Shown here piece by piece: positions 36,847-47,604 of a DNA stretch of 64,000 nucleotides. Both the position numbers and the translations under genes were made by a program. The stretch lies in assembly GCA_001604185.1 (NCBI GenBank), contig LVAV01000013.1:106827-170826 (forward strand), written 5' to 3'. This DNA comes from Clostridiales bacterium Firm_16 (lineage in GTDB: Bacteria > Bacillota > Clostridia > Saccharofermentanales > Saccharofermentanaceae). The notes under the pieces were generated by a model, which saw nothing but the letters and a program-made list of their open reading frames with translations, was not told where the DNA came from and ran no database searches. How positions within the stretch are numbered: the stretch's first letter is position 1; each line of letters opens with the position of its first letter.

Positions 36847-38172
36847 ATGGATTTAAACACATTATGGAGCAAAACTCTTGATATATTAAGAGAAGAAGTT
36901 TCCGCAATCAAGTTCAAGACCTTTATTTCACCGATCAAGCCTGTCTTTATCAGTGAGGAAGTCCTGATCCTGTCCGTTCCGGATTCTTTCACCCAGGAAC
37001 AACTGGTACCCATGATCCCTCTGATCAAGAATTGCGTTGCTGCCGTTAATGACCGGGAGCTTGAGATCCAGATCGAAGTGCAGGATTCTGCCGTTATCTT
37101 GAACATGATCCACCAGTATTCGGCCGAATCTTCGACAGTACCGAACTCCAGCACTTCTCAGATCAACCATAACTATACTTTCGATTCTTTTATCGTAGGA
37201 GCCGGAAACCGGTTCGCTCATGCAGCCTGTGTTTCTGTTGCGGAAGGAAGTAATCAGTACAATCCCTTATTCCTCTACGGAGGATCCGGTCTTGGTAAGA
37301 CCCACCTGATGCAGGCCGTCGGCAACTACGTGATCAATAAGAAGCCTAATCTCAAGGTCGTATATGTAAACTGCGAGAGTTTCGTTAACGAGTTTATCGC
37401 AACGATCCGTGAAGGCAAGTATGACGATTTCCGTGAAAGATACAGAAATGCGGACTATCTCCTGATCGACGATATCCAGTTCCTGGAGCGTAAGGAGCAG
37501 ACGCAGGTAGAGTTTTTCCATACATTTAATTCTCTTTATGAGTCCGGTAAAGTAATCATCATGACCTGTGATAAACCGCCGCAAAGCCTTTCTTCCCTGG
37601 AAGATCGTCTGCGTTCCCGTTTCTCATCCGGTCTGATCGTAGATATCCAGCCGCCGGACTATGAGACACGTATCGCTATCTTGAAGAAGAAAATGCAGGA
37701 AGATAACAAGATCCTTCCTGATTCTGTAGTGGATTATATCGCATCTAACTTCGCGTCTAATATCCGTGAACTGGAAGGTGCATATAAGACAGTGGTTGCT
37801 TATTGCCTTCTTTCCGGCTCTTTCTCACTGGAAGACGCGAAGATCGCCTTGAAGGACATTATTTCTCCGAATCACACGAAGCAGATCACTCCGAATCTGG
37901 TCGTGGAAGTGGTAGCGCGCTGCTACAATCTGAAAGTGGAAGATATCATGTCCAAGAAACGCAGCAAGGAGATCATCATTCCCCGTCAGATCTGCATGTA
38001 CCTTTGCCGCTCGGAATTGAACATGACTTATCCGAAGATCGGAGAGTTTTTCGGTGGCAAAGATCACTCCACTGTCCTACACACTTGTAACAAAATTGAA
38101 AAATGTCTGAAAGAATCGGACGAAGAGATTACAAGCCATTTAGAGTCCATTAAGAAGCGTCTCTTTAACTGA
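36847..38172 (+). CDS. dnaA: Chromosomal replication initiator DnaA
   Basis: 441 residues. Domain I is at the N-terminus (LWSKTLDILREEVSAIKFKTF), with a short linker and an AAA+ core with Walker A GGSGLGKTHLMQ and Walker B LLIDDIQFL. The C-terminal DNA-binding domain has the signature GGKDHSTVLHTCNKI. The ATG at 36847 has AGGA upstream, and the longer in-frame reading lacks homology. It binds the DnaA boxes that follow to open oriC. Confidence 0.98.
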   Translation: MDLNTLWSKTLDILREEVSAIKFKTFISPIKPVFISEEVLILSVPDSFTQEQLVPMIPLIKNCVAAVNDRELEIQIEVQDSAVILNMIHQYSAESSTVPNSSTSQINHNYTFDSFIVGAGNRFAHAACVSVAEGSNQYNPLFLYGGSGLGKTHLMQAVGNYVINKKPNLKVVYVNCESFVNEFIATIREGKYDDFRERYRNADYLLIDDIQFLERKEQTQVEFFHTFNSLYESGKVIIMTCDKPPQSLSSLEDRLRSRFSSGLIVDIQPPDYETRIAILKKKMQEDNKILPDSVVDYIASNFASNIRELEGAYKTVVAYCLLSGSFSLEDAKIALKDIISPNHTKQITPNLVVEVVARCYNLKVEDIMSKKRSKEIIIPRQICMYLCRSELNMTYPKIGEFFGGKDHSTVLHTCNKIEKCLKESDEEITSHLESIKKRLFN

Positions 38173-38612
38173 AGTTTTCCACACTTTTTGGTTCATTTGT
38201 GGAAAACTTTCCATGGAAATCCAGTTGAAATAAAGTGCATAACATGAGGGTGTGAAATGTGTGTATAACACTCACTTCTTATCCACTCCTTTTCCACAAC
38301 TTTTGAACATAAGAAATGCCTGTATTTCAACGTAAAATGGACTTTTACTACTTTTTCACACAGCATAATAATATAGAATAATATTCCTTTTATTCTTAGT
38401 TTTCTTAATTGTTTTAACAGGTCTTCCGAAGCGATTTTCATTTGAATCAGAAAAATTAAATTGTGGATAACTGTGGAAAACTTTCAGACTACAGAAAACT
38501 GCTTTTTTCTCGGTTTTTCTCCTCTCTTTTGCTTGATTATTTGTAGCATTTTTGTAATTTTCCTGTATAATAGATAGAGTAACTATTAAACAAATTGGAG
38601 GAAAAGATAACG
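38173..38612. other. oriC: Replication origin oriC (DnaA boxes and AT-rich segment)
   Basis: The dnaA-dnaN gap has six DnaA boxes. TTTTCCACA lies at 38175-38183 and 38290-38298 (plus) and at 38198-38206 and 38472-38480 (minus). TTATCCACT lies at 38279-38287. A perfect TTATCCACA lies on the minus strand at 38462-38470. An AT-rich stretch at about 38361-38420 is the likely unwinding element. Position, box cluster and neighbours together make this the chromosomal origin. Confidence 0.92.
38541..38571 (+). promoter_or_regulatory. Likely dnaN promoter
   Basis: TATAAT at 38566-38571, preceded by TTGTAG about 19 bases upstream, 41 bases before the dnaN start and after the last DnaA box. Confidence 0.5.
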
Positions 38613-39716
38613 ATGAAACTTGTAAGTTCAAGAGACAATCTTGTAGAAGCGATTGCGATAGTACAGAAAGCAGTTTCAACTCGTTCAACTTTGCCGATAT
38701 TAGATGGTATTTTAATTGAAGCGGGAAGCTCCGGAGTGAAGCTTACCGGATATGATTTAGAGACAGGTATTGAGGCGCTGGTTGATGCTGATGTTATGGA
38801 GGAAGGCGCAATTGTTATTCCTTCCCGTATTTTCGGTGAGATCGTAAGAAAGCTTCCTGAGGATGAAGTATCTATCTCTTCTAATGAGAGAATGGTAATC
38901 GATATTGAGAGCGGTACGTCCAAGTTCTCGATCAATGGTATTTCTGCTGAAGGATTCCCGAAGATCCCTGTTGTAGGTGATGAGAACAAGATCATCCTGA
39001 ACCAGGATATCCTGAGAAACATGATCCTTCAGACGATCTTCGCTATTTCCAATGACGAAGGACGTCCGGGCCTGAATGGTTCTCTCTTCGAGTCAGATGG
39101 AAAGAATATTACCCTTGTATCGATCGATGGTTATCGTATGGCTCTTCGTAAGGAAGAGATTGGTTCGGATATTCCGGTCATGAAGTTCCTGATCCCGGGT
39201 AAGGCTCTGCACGAAGCTGCACGTATTCTTACCGGCAAGGAAGCAGAAGTTACGATCTATGCATCTACTAACCATATTCTTTTCGATACCGGAAAGTTCC
39301 GTATTGTATCCCGTCTGATCAACAGCGAGTTTATGGCTTATCAGTCGATCATTCCGAGCAATTCTTCTACGACTATGAAAGTAGATAAGGATGTTGTCCT
39401 GAATGCCGTTGAGCGTGCTTCTCTTATTATCCAGAAGGAAGACAGACGTTGTCCGGTAAGTCTTTCCATGTCGGATGAAGAGACATTGATCATCCGCTCT
39501 TCTACAGAGTTAGGTAATCTTCGTGAAGATGTGAAGTGCAGTATCACCGGTGAGTTGATCAGTGTGGACTTTAACCATAAGTACATTATGGAAGCATTAC
39601 GTTCGATCGAGGATGAATCCGTTAAGTTTATGTTCTCGGGAGCCAATGGTCCTTCCCTTATCGTTCCGGTAGAGGGAAACAGCTACATTTACCTGATCCT
39701 GCCGCTGCGTAAGTAA
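38613..39716 (+). CDS. dnaN: DNA polymerase III beta clamp
   Basis: 367 residues, the three repeated clamp domains of the DnaN family. It starts MKLVSSRDNLVEAI, contains PSRIFGEIVRKLP and ends with the typical IVPVEGNSYIYLILPLR. It tethers the polymerase to DNA. GGAGG lies 11 bases before the ATG at 38613; the longer reading begins inside that ribosome site. recF follows 38 bases later. Confidence 0.98.
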   Translation: MKLVSSRDNLVEAIAIVQKAVSTRSTLPILDGILIEAGSSGVKLTGYDLETGIEALVDADVMEEGAIVIPSRIFGEIVRKLPEDEVSISSNERMVIDIESGTSKFSINGISAEGFPKIPVVGDENKIILNQDILRNMILQTIFAISNDEGRPGLNGSLFESDGKNITLVSIDGYRMALRKEEIGSDIPVMKFLIPGKALHEAARILTGKEAEVTIYASTNHILFDTGKFRIVSRLINSEFMAYQSIIPSNSSTTMKVDKDVVLNAVERASLIIQKEDRRCPVSLSMSDEETLIIRSSTELGNLREDVKCSITGELISVDFNHKYIMEALRSIEDESVKFMFSGANGPSLIVPVEGNSYIYLILPLRK

Positions 39717-39754
39717 TCTTTCGCTTAAGGTCATTACCGGAAGAATGGAGATTT

Positions 39755-40954
39755 ATGTACATTCGCTCCATAGAATTAGATAATTTTAGAAATTACAGAA
39801 GGCTTGACCTGGAGGTTGAGCCTTCTGTTAATGTTTTCTATGGAGAAAACGCCCAAGGTAAGACCAATATTCTGGAAGCCATTTATTTATGCACATCGAC
39901 CCATTCTCACCGCACGGGAAAAGATGCGGAGTTGATCTTTCACGGAGAGCATAACTACCGGGTCAAGTTGAAGCTGACTTCTTCTTTTCAGCCCTACGAT
40001 GAGTCCGTTTCTGTTCAATACAGTGACGGAAATGACCCTTCTTCCTCTTTAAAGAAGCCGAAAAAGACAGTTTTCCACGATGATGTTCCTTTCGAGAAAA
40101 TAACCGAATATTTCGGGATTTTTAACGCTGTTATATTCGCTCCGGAAGACCTGATGCTGATCAAGGAAGGTCCTTCCGTGAGGAGAAAGTACTTAAATGT
40201 TCTTCTTTCACAAGTAAAGCCCATGTATTTTCATGAGCTGAATTCTTTTGCCCGTCTTCTGATGAACCGTAACCGTATCATTAAGAATGCCAGGATCAAG
40301 AACAGTAAAGTATTGGATCTGGAGTTTCGTGAGCAGCTGCTGATCTGGAATGAACCGATGGCGAAATCCGCAGCTAAGATCATTCATGACCGGTACCTCT
40401 TCTCTTTACGTATCGATGCTTTTGCCAGAAAGCACCATGAAAGCATTTCTCATGGCAAGGAAACACTGTATGTGAAATATAAAACATGCATACCCATCGA
40501 TATGTTAGAGAACTACGATGAGGCACAAGTTACCGAGTATCTTCTGAATAAGTGGAATCAGTCCCTTGAAGACGATTTCCAGCACGGTATCACGAATTAC
40601 GGACCTCAGAGAGATGACCTTATTATGTCCCTGGACGGGGACGGACTTCGTATGTTCGCATCCCAGGGTCAACAACGATCGGCCGCTCTTTCCATGAAAA
40701 TGGCCGAATTAGACGTTGTAAGAGAAGAAACGAAAGATTCCCCTGTACTGCTTCTGGACGACGTTTTTGGGGAACTGGACGCCCAAAGAAGGAAGTGTCT
40801 GTTATCCGAGATCGGAGATGCACAGATATTCATTACCTGTACCGATAAATCCTTTATCGAACAGGAACTGGCGGACTCTATGGAGAAAGACTCGAGAATC
40901 GCCTTTTTTGAGGTACAAAGCGGTACTGTACGACGTGTAGGAAATTCGGATTAA
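39755..40954 (+). CDS. recF: DNA replication and repair protein RecF
   Basis: 399 residues, SMC-like ATPase. Walker A is GENAQGKTNILEAIYL, the ABC-type signature region is FASQGQQRSAALSMKMAEL, and Walker B is PVLLLDDVFGELD. It loads RecA at gaps through RecOR. Somewhat longer than the usual ~365 residues. Third gene of the dnaA-dnaN-recF row. Confidence 0.97.
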   Translation: MYIRSIELDNFRNYRRLDLEVEPSVNVFYGENAQGKTNILEAIYLCTSTHSHRTGKDAELIFHGEHNYRVKLKLTSSFQPYDESVSVQYSDGNDPSSSLKKPKKTVFHDDVPFEKITEYFGIFNAVIFAPEDLMLIKEGPSVRRKYLNVLLSQVKPMYFHELNSFARLLMNRNRIIKNARIKNSKVLDLEFREQLLIWNEPMAKSAAKIIHDRYLFSLRIDAFARKHHESISHGKETLYVKYKTCIPIDMLENYDEAQVTEYLLNKWNQSLEDDFQHGITNYGPQRDDLIMSLDGDGLRMFASQGQQRSAALSMKMAELDVVREETKDSPVLLLDDVFGELDAQRRKCLLSEIGDAQIFITCTDKSFIEQELADSMEKDSRIAFFEVQSGTVRRVGNSD

Positions 40955-41034
40955 ATTACCTGTTTTTCCCCTTTTATGGTATAATATTAGAGTCAAAATT
41001 GAGATACTTTGAGAAGATTTGTGAGGCTCTTTAG

Positions 41035-41289
41035 ATGTTCGTTCATATCGGTGGAGAATACACGATTTTATCTAAGTCCGTCATTGCTCTTATTAACCTG
41101 GAAACAGTGCCGGCTTCTTCCTCAGATATGAATGCTTTTCTGAAAAGAAAGGAAGACGAGAATATCCTGGAATATGTTTCAGAAGAGATTCCCAGGTCAC
41201 TGGTGATCACAGATGACCGTGCTTATGTTTCTCCCATTTCAGTTTCGACTTTATGTAAAAGGATCAGGAGCGAGGACTTCACTTCTTAA
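41035..41289 (+). CDS. remB: Extracellular matrix regulator RemB (DUF370)
   Basis: 84 residues of the DUF370 family, with the start MFVHIGGEYTILSKSVIALIN and a conserved SLVITDDRAYVSPIS segment. RemA/RemB-type proteins are DNA-binding activators of matrix genes in Bacillus. A TATAAT box lies about 55 bases upstream, in the gap after recF. The recF-remB-gyrB order matches Bacillus-type origins. Confidence 0.9.
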   Translation: MFVHIGGEYTILSKSVIALINLETVPASSSDMNAFLKRKEDENILEYVSEEIPRSLVITDDRAYVSPISVSTLCKRIRSEDFTS

Positions 41290-41304
41290 GAAGTTTTCCC
41301 CTGA

Positions 41305-43524
<2,220 letters not shown>

Positions 43525-43552
43525 GATCTAATCTATAAAAAACAAGTTCAAG

Positions 43553-43581
43553 AAAAGGCATCTCGAAAGAGATGCCTTTTT
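43553..43581 (+). terminator. gyrB: gyrB terminator
   Basis: A perfect 12-bp stem AAAAGGCATCTC/GAGATGCCTTTT with a GAAA tetraloop and T-tract, 28 bases past the gyrB stop. The rest of the 413-base gap to parA holds the three parS sites. Confidence 0.9.
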
Positions 43582-43590
43582 CATTCAGAA

Positions 43591-43606
43591 TGTTTCACGT
43601 GAAACA
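43591..43606. promoter_or_regulatory. parS: parS centromere site 1
   Basis: Exact 16-bp TGTTTCACGTGAAACA, identical to the canonical Bacillus parS. ParB/Spo0J nucleates here, 10 bases after the gyrB terminator. Confidence 0.95.
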
Positions 43607-43652
43607 TTCCAAGTAAAACAAAACTCATCTCAGAATCAAATATGGATATAAT

Positions 43653-43668
43653 TGTTTCACGTGAAACA
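43653..43668. promoter_or_regulatory. parS: parS centromere site 2
   Basis: A second exact TGTTTCACGTGAAACA, 62 bases from site 1 (start to start), in the same AT-rich gap. Confidence 0.95.
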
Positions 43669-43764
43669 AATTCTGTAAACTGCAAAGAATTCAAAAAAGT
43701 GCATTTCAAAAAACAAAAACGAGTCAATTTTGAATAATCGATAATCGATAGCGAAATGATACAT

Positions 43765-43780
43765 TGTTTCACGTGAAACA
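43765..43780. promoter_or_regulatory. parS: parS centromere site 3
   Basis: A third exact TGTTTCACGTGAAACA, 112 bases after site 2 and about 160 bases before parA. Confidence 0.95.
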
Positions 43781-43937
43781 TTCCATTGATTAAGAAAAAA
43801 AGCATTTTCATCAGTTAAATTCCAAAGTAGAATCAGATAATGACACATTTTGATGAAAAATAGTAAAGTAACTGTCATATTACAAAACCGTATTTCTGAT
43901 AAGATTATAGTAATAAGGAAAAGGAAAAGGAGATCGT

Positions 43938-44705
43938 ATGGCTTACGTAATTTCAATTGTAAATCAAAAAGGCGGTGTAGGAAAAACCACAACTGCCGTA
44001 AATCTGTGTGCATTTTTAGCGAAAAAGCGTAAAAAAGTGTTGGTAATCGACCTGGATCCACAGGGAAATGCAACAAGTGGATTTGGTTTTGAAAAAACAT
44101 CGTTGGAAAACACAGTATATGATCTTCTGGTTAATGAGGAAGAAATCGCTAATGTAATCGTTCCAACAGAGGTGAAAAATGTCGATATGTGTCCGACAAA
44201 TATCAATCTTGCCGGCGCAGAAGTCGAACTGGTCGCTGCAATCAGTCGAGAAACGGTATTAAAGAGAGCAATCGAACCGGTTCTGGATCAATACGATTAC
44301 ATCATTATCGATTGTCCGCCATCTTTAGGACTTCTTACGATCAACGCTTTATCTGCTTGTGAGGGTGTAATTGTACCGATCCAGGGTGAGTATTATGCTC
44401 TGGAAGGACTCACGCAGTTGATCGATACTATCAACATGATAAGGAAAAAACTGAATCCGGTAGTTGGGATTCTCGGTGTTGTCATTACTATGCATGACAG
44501 CCGTACCCAGCTTACTAAGCAGGTAGTAGAGGAAGTGCAGAAGTATTTCGGGGACAAGGTATTTAAGACCTTTATACCTAGAAATGTACGTCTGGCTGAG
44601 GCACCAAGTCATGGTAAGACGATCGATGAATATGATCCTAAATCGAAGGGATCTATAGCTTATCAGGCACTGGCTGCAGAGGTATTGAAGAGAACAAAGA
44701 GTTAA
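43938..44705 (+). CDS. parA: Chromosome partitioning ATPase ParA/Soj
   Basis: 255 residues, deviant Walker A ATPase. The loop is IVNQKGGVGKTTTAVNL, the A' motif is VIDLDPQGNAT, and the switch is IDCPPSLGLLTINAL. No N-terminal extension, so it is the chromosomal Soj type. It works with ParB and the parS sites just upstream to segregate origins and to tune DnaA. parB starts 35 bases after its stop. Confidence 0.97.
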   Translation: MAYVISIVNQKGGVGKTTTAVNLCAFLAKKRKKVLVIDLDPQGNATSGFGFEKTSLENTVYDLLVNEEEIANVIVPTEVKNVDMCPTNINLAGAEVELVAAISRETVLKRAIEPVLDQYDYIIIDCPPSLGLLTINALSACEGVIVPIQGEYYALEGLTQLIDTINMIRKKLNPVVGILGVVITMHDSRTQLTKQVVEEVQKYFGDKVFKTFIPRNVRLAEAPSHGKTIDEYDPKSKGSIAYQALAAEVLKRTKS

Positions 44706-44740
44706 AAAATATAGATGTATATCAATATATGAGGTGAAAT

Positions 44741-45613
44741 ATGGCTGCAAATAAGGGTTTAGGTAAAGGATTGGGAGCTTTGATGCCGACAGAAGGGATT
44801 CCGGAAACACAGAAGGATTCCGTAGTTGAATTGAAGATTAATGATATTTCTCCAAATAGTGATCAACCTAGAAAGAGCTTCAATCAGGATGCGCTCCAGG
44901 AACTGGCTGATTCTATAAAAGAAAATGGTGTGATCCAGCCGATTATTGTAGCAAAGAGGGGTAAGGGCTATCGTATTGTTGCCGGAGAGCGTAGATGGAG
45001 AGCATCGCGCCTTGCAGGACTTACGGTCATTCCCGCTATCGTGAGAGATCTTACCGACCAGCAGACCATGGAGCAGGCTCTTATCGAGAATATCCAGCGT
45101 CAGGACTTGAATCCGCTTGAAGAAGCTTTCGCTATGGAAAACCTCATGAAGGAACATGGCATGACACAGGAAGCTCTTGCTAAGAAATTAGGTAAGAGTC
45201 GCCCTGCTATTGCGAATACTTTAAGATTGATAAACATCGATGAATCCCTGCAAGATTTCATCCGAAATGGTGATCTTTCAGCCGGTCACGCCCGTGCTTT
45301 GCTGGCTATTACAGATAAAGAGGAGCAGAAGAAGGCCGCGGATATTGTTATGACGAAAGAACTCAGTGTTCGCGAAACTGAGGATTTCGTTAAGAAATTT
45401 CTGAACCCAAAAGCAGCACCTCGTAAAACGGCTTCTAAGGGCTCTTCCGCGGTCGCCATCAGTACAAAGGATGTGGAACACAAACTGACCTCTTACTACG
45501 GCACTAAGGTCAAATTAAAGCTGAAAGACGAGGTCAAGGGTAAAGGTACGATCGTCATAGAGTATTATTCGTATGATGATCTCGATCGCCTGCTGGAAAT
45601 GATGGACAACTGA
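44741..45613 (+). CDS. parB: Chromosome partitioning protein ParB/Spo0J
   Basis: 290 residues. The CTP-binding ParB/Srx domain contains RIVAGERRWRASRLAG and the ENIQRQDLNPLEEA motif. The helix-turn-helix (MTQEALAKKLGKSRPAIANTL) recognises parS, and a C-terminal dimerisation part follows. It spreads from the three parS sites near gyrB. AGGTG lies upstream. Last gene of the origin block; a terminator follows. Confidence 0.97.
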   Translation: MAANKGLGKGLGALMPTEGIPETQKDSVVELKINDISPNSDQPRKSFNQDALQELADSIKENGVIQPIIVAKRGKGYRIVAGERRWRASRLAGLTVIPAIVRDLTDQQTMEQALIENIQRQDLNPLEEAFAMENLMKEHGMTQEALAKKLGKSRPAIANTLRLINIDESLQDFIRNGDLSAGHARALLAITDKEEQKKAADIVMTKELSVRETEDFVKKFLNPKAAPRKTASKGSSAVAISTKDVEHKLTSYYGTKVKLKLKDEVKGKGTIVIEYYSYDDLDRLLEMMDN

Positions 45614-45640
45614 TTGCCATACAGTTTACCTATAGGGAAG

Positions 45641-45675
45641 GAGGGACGTTCAGACAGACGCCCCTCTTTTCTTTT
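45641..45675 (+). terminator. parB terminator
   Basis: Stem GAGGG-CGT/ACG-CCCTC with one mismatch followed by TTTTCTTTT, 28 bases after the parB stop. It abuts the tRNA-Ser promoter. Confidence 0.65.
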
Positions 45676-45676
45676 G

Positions 45677-45705
45677 TTGACAATAGGACCCAAAGTTAGT
45701 AAAAT
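45677..45705 (+). promoter_or_regulatory. tRNA-Ser promoter
   Basis: Consensus TTGACA (45677-45682), a 17-base spacer and TAAAAT (45700-45705), 19 bases before the mature tRNA. Confidence 0.75.
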
Positions 45706-45723
45706 TAGCAAGTTACAAGTAAT

Positions 45724-45811
45724 GGAGCTGTATCGAAGCGGTCATAACGAGGCGGTCTTGAAAACCGTTTGCCCAAAAGGCACGTGGGTTCGAATCCCAC
45801 CGGCTCCGCCA
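45724..45811 (+). tRNA. tRNA-Ser(UGA)
   Basis: 88 nucleotides including an encoded CCA. Acceptor arm GGAGCTG/CGGCTCC, anticodon loop CTTGAAA (anticodon TGA), a long class-II variable arm (TTGCCC/GGCA), and the T-loop GGTTCGAATCC. It reads UCA codons. Its last 17 bases are repeated at 59734-59750, because a mobile element has inserted at its 3' end. The tRNA stays intact, but its original terminator now lies 13.9 kb away. Confidence 0.97.
45795..45811 (+). repeat. attL core (tRNA-Ser 3' end)
   Basis: The 17-mer TCCCACCGGCTCCGCCA, the tRNA 3' end, is identical to 59734-59750; flanking bases differ on both sides. Confidence 0.9.
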
Positions 45812-46059
45812 AAACTAAAAAGCGTGTCTGGAAACCCCTGCAAATTAAGGGTTTGCGTAAAATTGTTAAATAAAAAAACGGGATTTAACAAGCATTTAAC
45901 AAAAGTTGAAATAGAAACGCGAAAGATGCGCCCATGGAACGACGATTGGATAGTAAGCGATCCGGTCGTCGTTTTCATTCCATGTCCCTCAATTACGAAC
46001 TTTTTAGGTGATATAATGATCATGTAACGAGGGAAATCCTTAGTTTAGAAAATAAACAG
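45812..46059 (+). repeat. Scaffold repeat A, copy 1
   Basis: About 248 bases nearly identical to copies 2 and 3, beginning directly at the tRNA CCA end and lacking the ~57 left-hand bases of the other copies. It has tandem ATTTAACAA motifs (45883-45902), a 50-base hairpin (45934-45983) and an extended -10 box TGATATAAT ending at 46017. The inner -10 box before the hairpin is altered here (TGAAAT). It is followed directly by repeat B, with no gene between. Confidence 0.85.
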
Positions 46060-46245
46060 AAAGTATTACTAAAGAACAATTTAAAGAATAGTGTTTGAAG
46101 GAAGCGATTTTGATTATGGGGAAAAAGAAGAGAGAACACGTAGTTTTCGATCAAATGCTAAAGCAGAAAAAGAGTATCCCTTTTTCGAAAACAATAAGTG
46201 ATAGCCCGCAAAAACAGAAAACAAAACCTTTGAAGTCTAAATAAT
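46060..46245 (+). repeat. Repeat B, copy 1
   Basis: About 186 bases nearly identical to 62365-62550. It starts AAAGTATTACTAAAGAACAA and contains a 42-codon ORF. Confidence 0.85.
46116..46244 (+). CDS. 42-residue basic protein (repeat B ORF, copy 1)
   Basis: ATG at 46116 opens 42 codons, rich in Lys, starting MGKKKREHVVFDQMLKQ and ending KPLKSK. A near-identical copy at 62421-62549 differs by one residue (Gln to Arg). GAAGGA lies 13 bases upstream; a TTG six bases earlier is also possible as start. No family recognised. Its strong basicity would suit nucleic-acid binding, which is only a guess. Confidence 0.45.
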   Translation: MGKKKREHVVFDQMLKQKKSIPFSKTISDSPQKQKTKPLKSK

Positions 46246-46278
46246 AATCAGTAAACTAATTGAGAAGCGGGTGTGGAA

Positions 46279-46824
46279 ATGAACGCATTGATAATTAATT
46301 GCAGTCCTGTCAGGACAGGAGCAACAGCTGAGATAGTAAAGATAGTGGAAGGTGAGCTTAAGTCCCGCTATGATACCAAGTGCATTTGTATAGATGATTA
46401 TAAATTTGCGTTTTGCAGAGGCTGCAGAGCGTGTCATAAGACGGCTCAGTGTGTCATGAACGATGCTCAGGTGATACGGGACATAATGAATGAGTTCGAT
46501 AATGCTGAGATTATCGTATCGGTTGCACCTTCATACTGGGCTGATATTCCCGGACAGTTCAAATCATTTATAGACAGGGTAACGCCGTGGTGTAATACTC
46601 ATGAACCACATGCGACCATAAAGCAAGGCAAAAGAGGTTATGCCATCGCTCTCAGGACCGGTCCTAATATGCCTGAATGTGAGAGACTTATCGGCAGCAT
46701 AGAACATTTCTACGGACATCTCGAGATTGAGTGCGAAGGACATCTGGGTCTGACATCGCTCGAATACAGGGAACAAGTTGAACCCAGGAAACAGGAGATA
46801 CTGGACTTTTGTAAGAGCATTTGA
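46279..46824 (+). CDS. NAD(P)H-dependent FMN reductase / flavodoxin-like protein
   Basis: 181 residues. Flavodoxin-like start NALIINCSPVRTGATAEIV, a cysteine pair region FCRGCRACHKTAQCVM (like iron-sulfur-less FMN reductases), and APSYWADIPGQFKSFIDRV. It probably reduces flavin or quinone substrates. It follows repeat B. The ATG at 46279 is preferred over the GTG at 46273; GAAGCGGGTG lies upstream. Confidence 0.82.
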   Translation: MNALIINCSPVRTGATAEIVKIVEGELKSRYDTKCICIDDYKFAFCRGCRACHKTAQCVMNDAQVIRDIMNEFDNAEIIVSVAPSYWADIPGQFKSFIDRVTPWCNTHEPHATIKQGKRGYAIALRTGPNMPECERLIGSIEHFYGHLEIECEGHLGLTSLEYREQVEPRKQEILDFCKSI

Positions 46825-46889
46825 CGCTTAAGGTATTAGTAAGAATAATCATCAGTAAGATGATCAGGGAATAACTGGAGGGAAGAATA

Positions 46890-47420
46890 ATGGTAATAGG
46901 GAAAGAATACAGGCAGTACCAGGGCAAGCCGGATGACCTTACCTACAGGGCGGCAACAGTGGCGGAAGAAGAGGTCTGCGTTGCTACTGAAAAGAATAGG
47001 ATAAAGGCAGTCATCGTCAGTATTGTCTTCATTGTGGTGGTCCTGTTCTTCGGATATATCTTGCATCTGACGGATTACCTGAATATTATCACTATTGCCT
47101 TTCTGTCGATCTTTATGATCGTCGCCATAGTCAACCTGATAAGATCCATTCTGGATTCTCGAAAGAGCATCTCCTTCGAGGTTGCCGAAGGCATCATGAT
47201 ATACGGTTTCGAGAGGACTGATTCCGATTCAGCTTCATCCTCCGGCTATTACGATCATGTTGCTGTTTGGTGCCCTGATCAGCAGATATATCTTCCTTCG
47301 GTCAAATGTTCCATGTACAAGTATACTATCCGGAAAGGTGATGAGCTCCTGATTGTCAGGGGATACAGAGGTGAAGGTAAAAAGCCCAACTTTTTTGCTA
47401 TTAACAAGAATCCTCAATAG
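46890..47420 (+). CDS. Unknown protein with two membrane segments
   Basis: 176 residues. Polar N-terminus, two hydrophobic helices (about 41-58 and 66-86), then a soluble C-terminal half containing VAVWCPDQQIYLPSVKC and a basic GYRGEGKKPNF end. No family recognised. TGGAGGG precedes the ATG. Cargo of the mobile element, lying between the FMN reductase and the DUF3784 gene. Confidence 0.65.
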   Translation: MVIGKEYRQYQGKPDDLTYRAATVAEEEVCVATEKNRIKAVIVSIVFIVVVLFFGYILHLTDYLNIITIAFLSIFMIVAIVNLIRSILDSRKSISFEVAEGIMIYGFERTDSDSASSSGYYDHVAVWCPDQQIYLPSVKCSMYKYTIRKGDELLIVRGYRGEGKKPNFFAINKNPQ

Positions 47421-47540
47421 AGAACGATTCCCTTAATATTTTGCTATTCCCGTAAAATGTGCTGGATTTTAAGGGAATATATTGATTTTTCTAGAATATA
47501 TCGCACTACTCGGATGATATAATGATTTAAAAAGGGGTAA

Positions 47541-47593
47541 GATACACTTTCAGTAGATATTCCTGATTTGTTGAAACTGTTCTAACAGATAAT
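47541..47593 (+). repeat. 53-bp HepT 3'-end fragment, inner copy
   Basis: Identical over 53 bases to 60642-60694, the last codons and stop of the HepT gene outside the element. Only the tail is present here, so it is a remnant or a shared boundary. An extended -10 box TGATATAAT lies about 20 bases upstream. Confidence 0.9.
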
Positions 47594-47604
47594 TGGAGAA
47601 AAGT

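Noticed and set aside
43581..43811. 76-codon minus-strand ORF with repeated MFHVKQ-type strings
   Set aside because: The strings are translations of the three parS sites; the gap is a centromere, not a gene.
45614..46027. 137-codon plus-strand ORF and a 93-codon minus-strand ORF across the tRNA
   Set aside because: They run through tRNA-Ser and repeat A; the GGIRTH/VRIPPAP strings are typical artefacts of tRNA translation.
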